From Bacteroidota bacterium (GTDB lineage: Bacteria > Bacteroidota > Bacteroidia > Cytophagales > Cyclobacteriaceae), in assembly GCA_018266055.1 (NCBI GenBank), contig JAFDYT010000019.1, positions 153,553 to 217,552 on the forward strand: a DNA stretch of 64,000 bases. The letters are read 5' to 3'. Below the pieces are notes generated by a model. That model ran no database searches and was not told the DNA's origin. It saw nothing but the letters and a program-made list of their open reading frames with translations. Positions 46,621-55,884 of the stretch are shown one piece after another. The translations under genes were made by a program, and so were the position numbers. Each line of letters begins with the position of its first letter. The stretch's first letter is position 1.

Positions 46621-46920
46621 TCAACGAAGTGCAATCCCCTGTTCTCTCAATGTGTCTGCCCACGCTAAAACGCCACATGAACCAATCTTGCTCATGCTAT
46701 CCGCTTTCAGTACTAAATTATCTGTTTCAATATTCAAACCTGCCTTGAGAAGAATCTTTTTATGGTCAGACGACAATTCAATGTGCTGGCAGGTAAACTG
46801 CTCTTTTGGATTTGGTTTCTCGACCGCTGATGGTGAAGCGTTTTGTCCGTAAGTAACTATGTAAAGTATGAGGCACCGCTGAGAACAAACAAGAGGCAGA
46901 TGAATGCATGCGTGTGGCGT
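46621..46920 (-). pseudogene. Possible remnant of a small secreted protein gene, no start codon
   Basis: The minus frame ending with the TGA at 46621 is open for more than 280 bases and reads like protein (VTYGQNASPSAVEKPNPKE, then FTCQHIELSSDHKKILLKAG, ending ADTLREQGIALR). No ATG, GTG or TTG precedes this segment within the open frame. A signal-peptide-like stretch (AFICLLFVLSGASYFT) lies just upstream in another frame, suggesting a frameshifted gene. It directly follows the AraC/TPR gene. Chance openness cannot be excluded. Confidence 0.35.
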
Positions 46921-46927
46921 AAAGAAT

Positions 46928-48985
46928 TCAGCGTAGCAACCTGTTTTCGTCGAGTACTACTTTGAGTCGATCGTGCTCTTTCCAGAACTTCGACTTCACT
47001 TCATCGAAATATTTTTTGTATTCCGCATTAGCGACGATACGCTCCAGGATCGGATCCTTGTCGAGAAAAAGAATGATCCAGTACTGCACGTTGTCCTGAG
47101 TGGCAAAAATCTTCATTTGTTCGGTAGCCTTTTGCGTATCGCCGAGGTAGGCGTAGTAGGCGCTGAGGCCAAGGCTGCCATAGATGGACTTGTCGGCATC
47201 GAGGAACGCCTTATAGTCGGTGACAAGTTCGTCCGACTCTTTCTTCAACCCACGCTGCGCCAGCACGTAGGCGATCACCAGGTTTTCGTGGCGATACACA
47301 TCGAGTTTCTGCGCTTTGCGAATGCGCAGGAATCGCTTGTAATAGTCGTAGGCTCCTTTGTAGTCGCGCAGGTAGTAGGAAATCTTACCGATGTCTTGCA
47401 AAATGTCGAAGCGTGTGGTGTCTTTGTTAAACTCGGTGATTAACTCATTGCGCGCCTGCACACCGTCGCCAGTCTTTGCAAAGCGAACAAAGGCACGCAC
47501 GTATTTCGAAAACGGATTGTTCGGACTATAATCTAAAGACTTGTCAAGATACTTTAAGGACTCATCCACAAATCCATTTTGAACCAAGGCATTGCCAAGG
47601 CGCAGGTACGTGTAGCTTGTGGTGGTAGAGTCGGTGGAGGCTGCATTCAATTGAAGTCCACGCAGCGCATACTGCAAATATTTGCCCGTGTCAGGAATGT
47701 ACAGGGCGTAGAAGTCGGTAAGGAAGCTTATGACAGTTGATGAATTGGGATTGTATTCGAGCGCCTTTTCCAGGTAGGGCACTGCGGTGGCATACTCTTT
47801 CTTCGAAAGAAACGACACGGCCTTGGCAAGCAGGCTCTCTTCCAGTTTAGGATCTTGCAGAAGGGCCTGATCAGCGTACCGATCGATCTCGTCAACGTAT
47901 TTTTTGTCGGTATGAAAGAGATCGAGGGAATAAAAAGACATCGCTACTTCGGCGTAAGCCAGCGCAAAGCGCGGATCGCGGGCGATGGCTTCTTTAAAAT
48001 AGCCAATGGCGTTGTGCAGGTTGCTCGCCTTACCGATCGCCTGCTGATCTCTACCCTTTAAAAAGTAGTCGTAGGCGACAAGGTCAGTGGTCGGTTTCTT
48101 CTGAATACGCTTCTCTTCTTCCGGGGTGATGATCAGACTGATCTCATCGGCAATGCTGTTGGCAATCTCCTGTTGCAGTTGAAAGATGTCTTTACTTTCG
48201 CGTTTGTATTCATTAGCCCAGATGTGACGATCGGTCGCGGCATCAATCAATTGAATATGAAGCAATATCTGATCACCGATTTTCTGGCCGCTGCCTTCCA
48301 AAAAATAGCTCACCTGAAGTTCTCTGGCAATCTCGGGTACGGACTTGTTGGAGTTTCTATATTTTTCGGCCGATGTGCGGCTGATGACGCGCAGGTCTTT
48401 AATCTTCTGAAGATTACTCATCGTCGATTCCATCAAACCGTTGATGAGGTACACATTCGATGAGTCGTTGCTTTCGTTTTTAAACGGCAACACCACAATT
48501 GATTTCTCACGGACTACATTCACATGAAACAGGCCTACGCGAAGGACGTACAGGACTATCCCAATTACGACAACGACAAGGGCCACTCCTATCGCCCAAT
48601 AGTTCCTTCTGCCTGCAGTGCTCGTCACAGGAATTGGTTCTTCCTCGCGACGCTTTCCGGCTTCACCCGGCGGATAACCATAATATTCACGAAAGCATTT
48701 GATGAAATACGACGTACTGTTGAAACCCACTTCATGCGCCACTTCCGAAACATTGAGCGACGAGGTGCGCAGCAATTCCATCGCACGGCCAAGACGAACC
48801 TGATTGATGAGCTGACTTACCGAGAGGTTGCTTTCCTTTTTCACTTTACGGAGCAGATTAGAACGGCTCATGTGAAGTGCATCGGCAAGCTCAGAAACCC
48901 CAAATTGCTCATTGGCCATATTCTGGCCGATGATGCTTTTCACGTCATTGAGAAAATCACTGCTATTGGAAGGGCTTTCGGCCAT
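46928..48985 (-). CDS. AraC-type HTH / TPR membrane regulator
   Basis: 685 aa. Unusually for AraC proteins the HTH lies at the N terminus (residues ~12-110: MSRSNLLRKVKKESNLSVSQLINQVRLGRAMELLR, SEVAHEVGFNSTSYFIKCFREYYG). One TM helix (~132-152) follows, then a FlgO/TolB-like domain (~165-270: LINGLMESTMSNLQKI, LEGSGQKIGDQILLHIQLIDAATDRHIWA) and about eight TPR-like helices to the C terminus. This one-component layout is common in Bacteroidota: DNA binding inside, sensing across the membrane. It is divergent from the ankyrin lipoprotein gene, 225 bases away. The inducer is unknown. Confidence 0.88.
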   Translation of the reverse strand: MAESPSNSSDFLNDVKSIIGQNMANEQFGVSELADALHMSRSNLLRKVKKESNLSVSQLINQVRLGRAMELLRTSSLNVSEVAHEVGFNSTSYFIKCFREYYGYPPGEAGKRREEEPIPVTSTAGRRNYWAIGVALVVVVIGIVLYVLRVGLFHVNVVREKSIVVLPFKNESNDSSNVYLINGLMESTMSNLQKIKDLRVISRTSAEKYRNSNKSVPEIARELQVSYFLEGSGQKIGDQILLHIQLIDAATDRHIWANEYKRESKDIFQLQQEIANSIADEISLIITPEEEKRIQKKPTTDLVAYDYFLKGRDQQAIGKASNLHNAIGYFKEAIARDPRFALAYAEVAMSFYSLDLFHTDKKYVDEIDRYADQALLQDPKLEESLLAKAVSFLSKKEYATAVPYLEKALEYNPNSSTVISFLTDFYALYIPDTGKYLQYALRGLQLNAASTDSTTTSYTYLRLGNALVQNGFVDESLKYLDKSLDYSPNNPFSKYVRAFVRFAKTGDGVQARNELITEFNKDTTRFDILQDIGKISYYLRDYKGAYDYYKRFLRIRKAQKLDVYRHENLVIAYVLAQRGLKKESDELVTDYKAFLDADKSIYGSLGLSAYYAYLGDTQKATEQMKIFATQDNVQYWIILFLDKDPILERIVANAEYKKYFDEVKSKFWKEHDRLKVVLDENRLLR

Positions 48986-49210
48986 AATTAGTCAATCCGA
49001 TTTCCGGTAAAAATACAGCTGCGCCCGACAGTAAAAAAGCGTAGGCACAATGCCCCGATGGGGAAGAAAAACGGCCTGATGCGTCATTATTTATACTCGT
49101 GCGCCATTGTTTATATCAATTTCCGCAAAGTTGATGCAATGTGGCGCAAACCTTCTTAGCCAGCCGCGGCGACACCCCCGTTCTTTGTGATCATCAAAAA
49201 CAAACTATTT

Positions 49211-49801
49211 ATGAAAACAAAAAACACAGGAGTATTGACCGTCGCTACCGCCTTCGCGCTGGCTACACTATTATTAACCACCGGCGCGTGCCAGCAAAAG
49301 AAGACCGACTCCAATGGCTCGGCAAAGTCTGGTACCGGCGTGAAGCCACCCCAGGTTGACATTCACACGGCCGTCGTCACCGGCAACCTTGATGCGGTGC
49401 GGCAACACATTGCTGCCGGCTCTGACATCAATACCAAAGATCCGTTTGGCGGATCAAGTCCGCTCATCAGTGCAGCCGTCTTTGGGAAGCCCGACATCGC
49501 CAAAGCATTGATTGATGCAGGCGCGGATCTGAATATGCAAAACAACGATGGTTCTACCGCATTGCATTGCGCTGCCTTCTTCTGCCGGCCGGAGATCGTA
49601 AAGATGTTGCTCGCCAAGCACGCCGACAAAACCATCCGCAACAAGTACAACGCAACTGCCTATGAGAATGTGAGCGGTTCCTTCACCGAGATGAAGCCGG
49701 CCTACGACATGATCTTGAATGCGCTCGCCCCCATGGGCCTCAAGCTCGATTATGCATACGTAGAAAAGACGCGCCCTGAAATTGCCGCCTTATTGAAATA
49801 A
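49211..49801 (+). CDS. Ankyrin-repeat lipoprotein
   Basis: 196 aa from ATG 49211 (an earlier in-frame start at 49187 is less likely). Lipoprotein signal with TTGAC lipobox, a polar linker, then at least three ankyrin repeats: VDIHTAVVTGNLDAVRQHIAAGSDINTKD, SPLISAAVFGKPDIAKALIDAGADLN and STALHCAAFFCRPEIVKMLLAKHADK. It presumably mediates protein contacts in the periplasm. It is 24 bases upstream of the acyltransferase gene and may be co-transcribed with it. Confidence 0.85.
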   Translation: MKTKNTGVLTVATAFALATLLLTTGACQQKKTDSNGSAKSGTGVKPPQVDIHTAVVTGNLDAVRQHIAAGSDINTKDPFGGSSPLISAAVFGKPDIAKALIDAGADLNMQNNDGSTALHCAAFFCRPEIVKMLLAKHADKTIRNKYNATAYENVSGSFTEMKPAYDMILNALAPMGLKLDYAYVEKTRPEIAALLK

Positions 49802-49825
49802 CTGATCGTGCAAAACAGTAACAAC

Positions 49826-50878
49826 ATGTTGACGACCGACCGGAGATTTGATATTGACTGGGTGCGGGTGATTGCAATCGGCTTGCTGGTGATCTACCAC
49901 ACGGCGATCGGCTTCCAGCCCTGGGGACGGATGATCGGATTCATTACCACCGAAGAGTCGTGGGTGCCGCTGTGGATACCCATGATGCTTCTGAATGTGT
50001 GGCGCATACCGTTGCTCTTCTTTGTGTCGGGCATGGGCGTGTACTTCGCTCTTCAACGCCGCAGCTGGAAGCAACTGATCGGCGAGCGTACGTTGCGGAT
50101 CTTTGTGCCGTATGTGTTTGGCATCTTTTGCATTGTACCCATTCATCTGCTGCTGCTGCGAAACTATTATCATATTGACCTGATTTATACCTACGACGCA
50201 GGGCATCTCTGGTTTCTTGGAAACATCTTTGTGTATGTGCTGATCTTTACACCGCTGTTTAGCTACCTGCGACGCAACGAAAACACGCCGCCTGTGCAGC
50301 GCCTGAAGAAGTTCATCGGCACGCCCCTGTTTTTGCTTGTGGTCATCGCGGCGTTTGTAGCCGAAGTGCTGATCGTAAAACCCATGCCCTACGAACTCTA
50401 TGCTACCACGCGGCACGGGTTTGTCATCGGCTTGCTTGCCTTCTTCTTTGGCTTTTGTTTTGTGCTTGGCGGCGATGGCTTTTCTACGCTGATTACGAAA
50501 GGACGTTGGCTGTTTCTTCTCGGCAGTGCCGCACTCTTTTTGTGGCGCCTCATGGGGCCGGCGCTGAACACTCCATCACCAATGTATATGGTGGCGGTAG
50601 AATCTTGCGGCTGGATCTTGTCGGTCCTGGCGTTTGCCCGGCTTTACCTTAATCACACGAACAAGGTGTTGCGTTACCTTACGCCGGCGGCATATCCCGT
50701 GTACCTGTTTCACATGATCTTTTTGTACCTCGGCGCTACCCTATTGTTTCCGTTGAAGATGCCAGCCGCGGTGCAGTATGTGCTCACGGTGTTGTTTACC
50801 CTCGGCGGATCGATAGCAGCCTATGAAGTGGTAAGACGGATAAAATGGATACGGGCTTTGTTTGGTATACCACTCTGA
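49826..50878 (+). CDS. Acyltransferase-3 family membrane protein (OpgC-like)
   Basis: 350 aa from ATG 49826; a GTG at 49808 is possible. About ten TM helices. The N terminus RFDIDWVRVIAIGLLVIYHTAIGF carries the family's conserved arginine and histidine, and FFVSGMGVYFAL matches the second conserved helix. Such proteins transfer acyl groups to membrane-associated sugars; some, like OpgC, modify glucans. The substrate here is unknown. GC content of this gene and its upstream neighbour appears higher than in the surrounding DNA. Confidence 0.85.
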   Translation: MLTTDRRFDIDWVRVIAIGLLVIYHTAIGFQPWGRMIGFITTEESWVPLWIPMMLLNVWRIPLLFFVSGMGVYFALQRRSWKQLIGERTLRIFVPYVFGIFCIVPIHLLLLRNYYHIDLIYTYDAGHLWFLGNIFVYVLIFTPLFSYLRRNENTPPVQRLKKFIGTPLFLLVVIAAFVAEVLIVKPMPYELYATTRHGFVIGLLAFFFGFCFVLGGDGFSTLITKGRWLFLLGSAALFLWRLMGPALNTPSPMYMVAVESCGWILSVLAFARLYLNHTNKVLRYLTPAAYPVYLFHMIFLYLGATLLFPLKMPAAVQYVLTVLFTLGGSIAAYEVVRRIKWIRALFGIPL

Positions 50879-50965
50879 GCCACAGGAATTCCGGTCCTGA
50901 AATTGAAAGAAATGATTCGACCCAGATAAGCTGGAGCAGCTGAAGAGGTAATAAAGTAATAAGCA

Positions 50966-51004
50966 AAGAAGGCTGATCCCACAAAAGGGGTTAGCCTTCT
51001 TTTA
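50966..51004 (+). terminator. Rho-independent terminator after the acyltransferase gene
   Basis: AAGAAGGCT-GATCCC pairs with GGGGTT-AGCCTTCTT around an ACAAAA loop and is followed by a TTTTA tract, 88 bases after the stop. Confidence 0.8.
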
Positions 51005-51174
51005 TTGTTTGGTCTTGGAGAAATGCTTCTTCATACCTAAAAAAGATTCGATAGTATTTTACGAGTAAGGAATTCTTGACGTAAATTACGTGGCGAAGCC
51101 TTGTCCATGACGATGGCATCGATTAATTAGGCTACATCACGTGTACTGATTCTTAAAACCTTAACTTAATTTGA

Positions 51175-53700
51175 ATGATTAAAACGTTTACGAAACACTG
51201 TCTTTTTGTTTGCTGCTTTTTTAGTTATTTCATCGGCTATTCGCAATGGACTCAGGCGAACGGGCCGTACGGCGGTAATTTTTATTCCGTGTATTCCAGC
51301 AACGGGAAATTATTCACCTCTTCTCCTTACCGATTATTTACTTCCACTGATAACGGCAGCAATTGGGCACTGAAGGCTTCCGACTACTCTTCCTTTTGCT
51401 ACTTGCTGAGCGGAACCTCCCTGTTGCGCGGAACCAACAATGGAGTTTATCTCTCCGCCGATAACGGCGATACCTGGACGCTCGCCCAAGGAATAACTCA
51501 AACAGTTTATTGCCTGGCGGTGAGCGGGACAAACCTCTTTGCGGGAACATTCGCAGGATTATATGTCTCCACCGACAACGGAAACAACTGGACGGCCACA
51601 AGTTTGCCCAACACACTGATTGTGCAGTCGCTGCTGGTGAGCGGCGGAAATATCTTTGCTGGCACAGGTCAAGGCGTTTATCTTTCAACGAATAACGGCT
51701 CTACCTGGACGGCTAAAACCACCGGCTTAAGCAATTTGTATGTCAGCTCGTTGGCGATCATCGGCAGCACTGTTTTTGCGGGTACAAGCGGTGGAGTGTT
51801 TATCTCTACCAATAATGGCACCAACTGGACTTCCTCAGGGTTGCCCACCTCTACCATTGTTAATTCGTTGGCGGTAAACGGAAGCAATGTTTTTGCCGGT
51901 ACTCGGCAAGGCGTGTTTCTTTCCTCCAATAATGGCACCAGCTGGACTGCCGCCAATACAGGCTTAACGGACAACATGATTACCTCACTTTATTTAACCG
52001 GAACAAATCTTTATGCCGCTACTTCCATTGGCATCTTTGTTTCCGGTGATAATGGATCAACCTGGAGCGCCATCAACAAAGGGTTACTGTCCGTTTCCAT
52101 CGATGAGATGATCGTGAGGGGGCCCACCGTGATCGCTGGGACCTTTGGTGCCGGTATCGTGTTGTCGACCGACAACGGTGTTACCTGGACCAACTCAAAT
52201 ACCGGACTAACCAGCACGTACAGCAAAACGATCCAGTCGCTTACCATGAATACGACAACCGTTTTTGCAGGCACTGCCGAAGGTGTCTTTCTCTCTACCG
52301 ACAACGGCAGTAGCTGGTCGGCCGCTAACACAGGGATAAGTACAATGAGCATTGCTGCCATTGCCACCGATGCCAATGGCAATTTATATGCCGGTACGGA
52401 TGCCGATATTTATGTATCTACCACCAACGGAAGCAGTTGGGTTAAAAAAAGTATTGGCGCACCGGTCACGCAAGTGCGCACGCTGACCACCACAGGAAAT
52501 AGTGTGTTTGCCGGAACCAATCAGGGGCTGTATGTTTCCACTAATGCAGGCACCACTTGGACAAGTGCCAACACAGGTTTGTCGGCTACCAACGTGTACA
52601 AACTTCTGGTCACTGGAAATTTAATTTTTGCCGGCACCGAGAATGGTGTTTTTAAATCTACCGATAACGGTGCGACGTGGACAGCCGCGAATACAGGAAT
52701 TACCAGTAAACCAATCAATGCGCTTATCCAAAGTGGAAGCTTGCTGATAGCGGGGTCTTCCAATTACGGCGTATTTATTTCCGGCGACAACGGTGCCAAC
52801 TGGATTCAGGTAAATACCGGTTTGCAGAACACGAATGTCATCTCACTGTTGGGCAACAGCACTTTTGTTTTTGCAGGAACCAATGGTACCGGAGTGTATA
52901 AACGCCCCTTGGCTGACTTTCAACCTACCATCACCAGTTTCACTCCAACATCGGGTGTTGTAGGTACTTCCGTAACGATCACCGGCACCAATTTTCAAAC
53001 CAATAGTGCCTACGACGTCGTCACGTTCAACGGAGTGCCTGCCACCATCACCGGCACTCCCACGCCTACAAGCATTACCGTAACAGTGCCTGCAAGCACC
53101 ACCACCGGCAAGATCTCCGTATCGATTGCCAATCAAACCGCCACCAGTTCCGCCGACTTTGTAGTCGTCGTACCTCCTACTATCAGCAGTTTTTCACCGA
53201 CTTCCGGACCGGCGGGAACCACCGTCACCATCACAGGTACCAACTTTGATCCGGTGGCAGCAAACAATGCAGTCACATTCAACGGTGTCACGGCGGAGGT
53301 TGTCGGAACCCCGACATCTACCACCATCACCACAAAAGTTCCAACCGGAGCTACGACAGGTTTAATCGGAATTACCGTAAACGGGATTACTGTGAAAAGC
53401 ACAGATGCCTTCACGGTGCAGGTAGTCACCGGCGACATTATCCTTCCGTCATCTGACCATGGTATCACACTCTATCCCAATCCAGCCGGCCACAGCGTGA
53501 CTATCAGCTTGAAAGCAATTGCGAATGGCAAACCAACCAGCATTCAGATCGTTGATGTGATGGGGCGCCACACTGCGGTACCTTTCGAAACGGCAGAACA
53601 AGACATCACTATCGATGTGGGACACTACGCTGCGGGAACGTACATTGTAAAAGCTGCCACCGCGGAAGGGAATTATCAATGTTTGTTTATCAAGTTATGA
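51175..53700 (+). CDS. T9SS cargo protein: BNR/photosystem-like repeats, two IPT/TIG domains, sorting domain
   Basis: 841 aa secreted protein. Signal peptide ends ...FFSYFIGYSQ. Residues ~25-580 hold 13 recognisable (S/T)xxNGxxW turns in ~43-45-residue repeats (for example VFAGTRQGVFLSSNNGTSW), a beta-propeller-like array of the BNR/sortilin type. Two IPT/TIG immunoglobulin-like domains follow (~584-660 and ~667-745, each starting with SFxPTSG and a V(T/V)ITGTNF strand). The end (~765-841: ITLYPNPAGHSVTISL, IQIVDVMGR, GTYIVKA, LFIKL) is a type A T9SS C-terminal sorting domain. It is likely exported through the outer membrane and attached or released. Function is unknown; adhesion or polymer binding is plausible. 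Confidence 0.9.
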   Translation: MIKTFTKHCLFVCCFFSYFIGYSQWTQANGPYGGNFYSVYSSNGKLFTSSPYRLFTSTDNGSNWALKASDYSSFCYLLSGTSLLRGTNNGVYLSADNGDTWTLAQGITQTVYCLAVSGTNLFAGTFAGLYVSTDNGNNWTATSLPNTLIVQSLLVSGGNIFAGTGQGVYLSTNNGSTWTAKTTGLSNLYVSSLAIIGSTVFAGTSGGVFISTNNGTNWTSSGLPTSTIVNSLAVNGSNVFAGTRQGVFLSSNNGTSWTAANTGLTDNMITSLYLTGTNLYAATSIGIFVSGDNGSTWSAINKGLLSVSIDEMIVRGPTVIAGTFGAGIVLSTDNGVTWTNSNTGLTSTYSKTIQSLTMNTTTVFAGTAEGVFLSTDNGSSWSAANTGISTMSIAAIATDANGNLYAGTDADIYVSTTNGSSWVKKSIGAPVTQVRTLTTTGNSVFAGTNQGLYVSTNAGTTWTSANTGLSATNVYKLLVTGNLIFAGTENGVFKSTDNGATWTAANTGITSKPINALIQSGSLLIAGSSNYGVFISGDNGANWIQVNTGLQNTNVISLLGNSTFVFAGTNGTGVYKRPLADFQPTITSFTPTSGVVGTSVTITGTNFQTNSAYDVVTFNGVPATITGTPTPTSITVTVPASTTTGKISVSIANQTATSSADFVVVVPPTISSFSPTSGPAGTTVTITGTNFDPVAANNAVTFNGVTAEVVGTPTSTTITTKVPTGATTGLIGITVNGITVKSTDAFTVQVVTGDIILPSSDHGITLYPNPAGHSVTISLKAIANGKPTSIQIVDVMGRHTAVPFETAEQDITIDVGHYAAGTYIVKAATAEGNYQCLFIKL

Positions 53701-54244
53701 TTATAGGGTAGGTTAAAACAAGTTGGCGCGCGTTTGCAACGCGTGCCTTATCGTACTTCAAGAAACCATTTAAGTTTCAATAAATAATACGTACCCCTAT
53801 TAGCAAGCGTTATAAACACGCGCTAGCTTAGGGTATAGAAACCGAATCGCTATCGTCAATATTTTAAGCACCAGCGGTGCGTCATGTGTATAGCAAATAA
53901 AGGAGAAAACAACCAAGCTCCATCGGAGCGGCATCAATCACCTTCAAAAATATATTCCGTTTTAAAATCAATTTCATATCGCTTCAATAGTTCACAAGTT
54001 GGCGCGCGTTTGCAACGCGTGCCTTATCGTACTTCAAGAAACCATTTAAGTTTCAATAAATAATACGTACCCCTATTAGCACGCGTTATAAACGCGCGCT
54101 AGCTTAGTGCATCCCTTTTAAGCACCAGCGGTGCGCCATGTTTATAGAAACCGAATTGCTATCGTCAATATTTTTTTAGCACCAGCGGTGCGTCATGTGT
54201 ATAGCAAATAAAGGAGAAAACAACCAAGCTCCATCGGAGCGGCA

Positions 54245-54703
54245 TCAATCACCTTCAAAAATATATTCTGGTTTGAAATCAATTTCATATCGCTTCAATA
54301 ATTCAACATATTCATCCCTAAACGTCCTTGTTTTATGATGTTCCTCCTGAGTTCGGATATAATTCATAATAGCATCCAATTGCGAGTGCCCCAGCGTGAA
54401 CGCTCCAAACCCCGTCTGCCATTCAAATTTACCTGCCACCCATTTCTTTTCGTTGATGAACCTTGACGAATTTGCTTTTATGTCTCGCACTATGTCCGAC
54501 AGCGTGGTATCTGGTCTTAAACCCACTAACAGGTGAATATGATCGGGCATCCCATTGATGGCGAGGAGCTTTTGGTTCTTGTTGGTGACAATTCCGGTGA
54601 TGTATTTATACAGTTCTTCTTTCCACCGATGACTAATCAGGTTTGCCCTGCCTTTTACGGCAAATACGACGTGGAAATACAATTGGGTGAAGGTATTGGC
54701 CAT
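54245..54703 (-). CDS. REP-associated tyrosine transposase (RAYT, IS200-like HUH/Y1)
   Basis: 152 aa, full length for the family. HUH pair H55-x-H57 in PDHIHLLVGL and the catalytic tyrosine Y115 in IMNYIRTQEEHH. The N terminus FTQLYFHVVFAVKGR and WQTGFGAFTLGHS match Bacteroidota TnpA-REP proteins. It is embedded in GC-rich REP hairpins that it presumably cleaves and spreads; the hairpin GCTCC-TAC-GGAGC lies 9 bases upstream of its start and GCTCC-ATC-GGAGC just after its stop. It is intact, so it may still be active. Confidence 0.9.
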   Translation of the reverse strand: MANTFTQLYFHVVFAVKGRANLISHRWKEELYKYITGIVTNKNQKLLAINGMPDHIHLLVGLRPDTTLSDIVRDIKANSSRFINEKKWVAGKFEWQTGFGAFTLGHSQLDAIMNYIRTQEEHHKTRTFRDEYVELLKRYEIDFKPEYIFEGD

Positions 54704-54993
54704 GTTATTCCGCTCCTACGGAGCTAGTTGTGTTTCTATTTTCGTTGCTATACACATGACGCTGCGATGCAGCTTCTGTAAGCAACCCTCAAAATACCTT
54801 TTTTCTAAAATACTTTGCTGGATGGCTTCGGCTTGGCAAGTATTATTGTCGCTCATTTGTCATCCCTTTTAAGCACCAACGGTGCGCCATGTGTATAGAA
54901 ACCGAATTGTTATCGTCAATATTTTAAGCACCAGCGGTGCGTCATGTGTATAGCAAACAAAGGAGAAACAACCAGCTCCATCGGAGCGGCATC

Positions 54994-55131
54994 CATCACC
55001 TTCAAAAATATATTCTGGTTTGAAATCAATTTCATATCGCTTCAATAATTTCACCGATGACTAATCAGGTTTGCCCTGCCTTTTACGGCAAATACGACGT
55101 GAAAATACAATTGGGTGAAGGTATTGGCCAT
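54994..55131 (-). pseudogene. Internally deleted RAYT copy
   Basis: 55050-55131 repeats the first ~80 bases of the transposase gene (start at the CAT before 55131) and 54994-55050 repeats its last ~55 bases. About 320 bases of the middle, including the HUH and tyrosine motifs, are missing. The stop codon of the 3' part is also changed (TCA to TCC on the plus strand). Flanking GCTCC-TAC-GGAGC and GCTGC-GAT-GCAGC hairpins are kept, so this is a MITE-like non-autonomous derivative. Confidence 0.8.
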
Positions 55132-55723
55132 GCTATTCCGCTCCTACGGAGCTGGTTGTGTTTTTATTTTCGTTGCTATACACATGACGCTGCGATGCAG
55201 CTTCTGTAAGCAACCCTCAAAATACCTTTTTTTCTAAAATACTTTGCTGGAGGGCTTCAGCTTGGTAAGAACTATTGTCGCTCATTTGTCATCCCTTTTA
55301 AGCACCAACGGTGCGCCATGTGTATAGCAAATAAGAGAGAAACAACCAAGCTCCATCGGAGCGGCATCAATCAACCTCAAAAATATATTCTGTTTTAAAA
55401 TCAATTTCATATCGCTTCAATAGTTCACAAGTTGGCGCGCGTTTGCAACGCGTGCCTTACCGTACTTCAAAAAACCATTTAAGTTTCAATAAATAATACG
55501 TACACATATTAGCACGCGTTATAAACGCGCTAGCTTAGGTGTATAGAAACCGAATTGTTATCGTCCATATTTTAAGCACCAGCGGTGCGCCATGTGTATA
55601 GCAAATAAGGGAGAAAACAACCAAGCTCCATCGGAGCGGCATCAATCACCTTCAAAAATATATTCTGGTTTGAAATCAATTTCATATCGCTTCAATAATT
55701 CAACATATTCATCCAATCCCGCC

Positions 55724-55748
55724 ATTGACGGTGTTCTTCACCGTCAAT
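55724..55748. repeat. Perfect 10-bp hairpin
   Basis: ATTGACGGTG-TTCTT-CACCGTCAAT, with no T tract. A related stretch (CGGTGAAGAACATC) about 90 bases downstream is partly complementary, so the 55724-55870 segment may fold as one structure. It marks the border between the REP cluster and the gene array; a diverged array repeat (ACGACCAACGATAACAAAAG) follows at ~55845-55870. Confidence 0.5.
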
Positions 55749-55884
55749 CAGTTCGAACTCTAAAAATTTAAACCTTGTCTACGAAAACCTTTCAACACCT
55801 GACATGCCGACTACGTGTCGGTGAAGAACATCGACTACGGGCAAGTCGGACGACCAACGATAACAAAAGTTGGCTGCCGTTGCA

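Larger units (their letters stand above)
53717..55722. repeat. REP-like palindrome cluster associated with a RAYT gene
   Basis: The region is built from re-used modules. Module A (begins AAGTTGGCGCGCG, contains CGCGTT..AACGCG) occurs at ~53717-53832, ~53993-54108 and ~55427-55541. Module B (ATAGAAACCGAATTG... through the transposase 3' end) occurs at ~53834, ~54135, ~54894, ~55545 and partly ~55302. GCACC-A(G/A)C-GGTGC hairpins lie at 53868, 54122, 54179, 54872, 54928, 55302 and 55576; GCTCC-ATC-GGAGC at 53917, 54228, 54975, 55350 and 55625; GCTCC-TAC-GGAGC at 54712 and 55140; GCTGC-GAT-GCAGC at 54761 and 55189. These are typical imperfectly spaced REP/BIME-like units. No genes other than the RAYT are supported here. 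Confidence 0.85.

Noticed and set aside
46610-46852. Plus-strand 80-aa ORF
   Set aside because: No signal or motif; the opposite strand reads more like protein.
54869-55054. 61-aa minus-strand ORF ending KLLKRYEIDF-type sequence plus extra residues
   Set aside because: It is the 3' fragment of the deleted transposase copy read through its altered stop into REP sequence, not a gene.
53717-55722. Possible CRISPR array because of regularly recurring palindromes
   Set aside because: Repeat spacing is irregular, the modules differ and include transposase ends, and no cas genes are present; RAYT/REP explains it.
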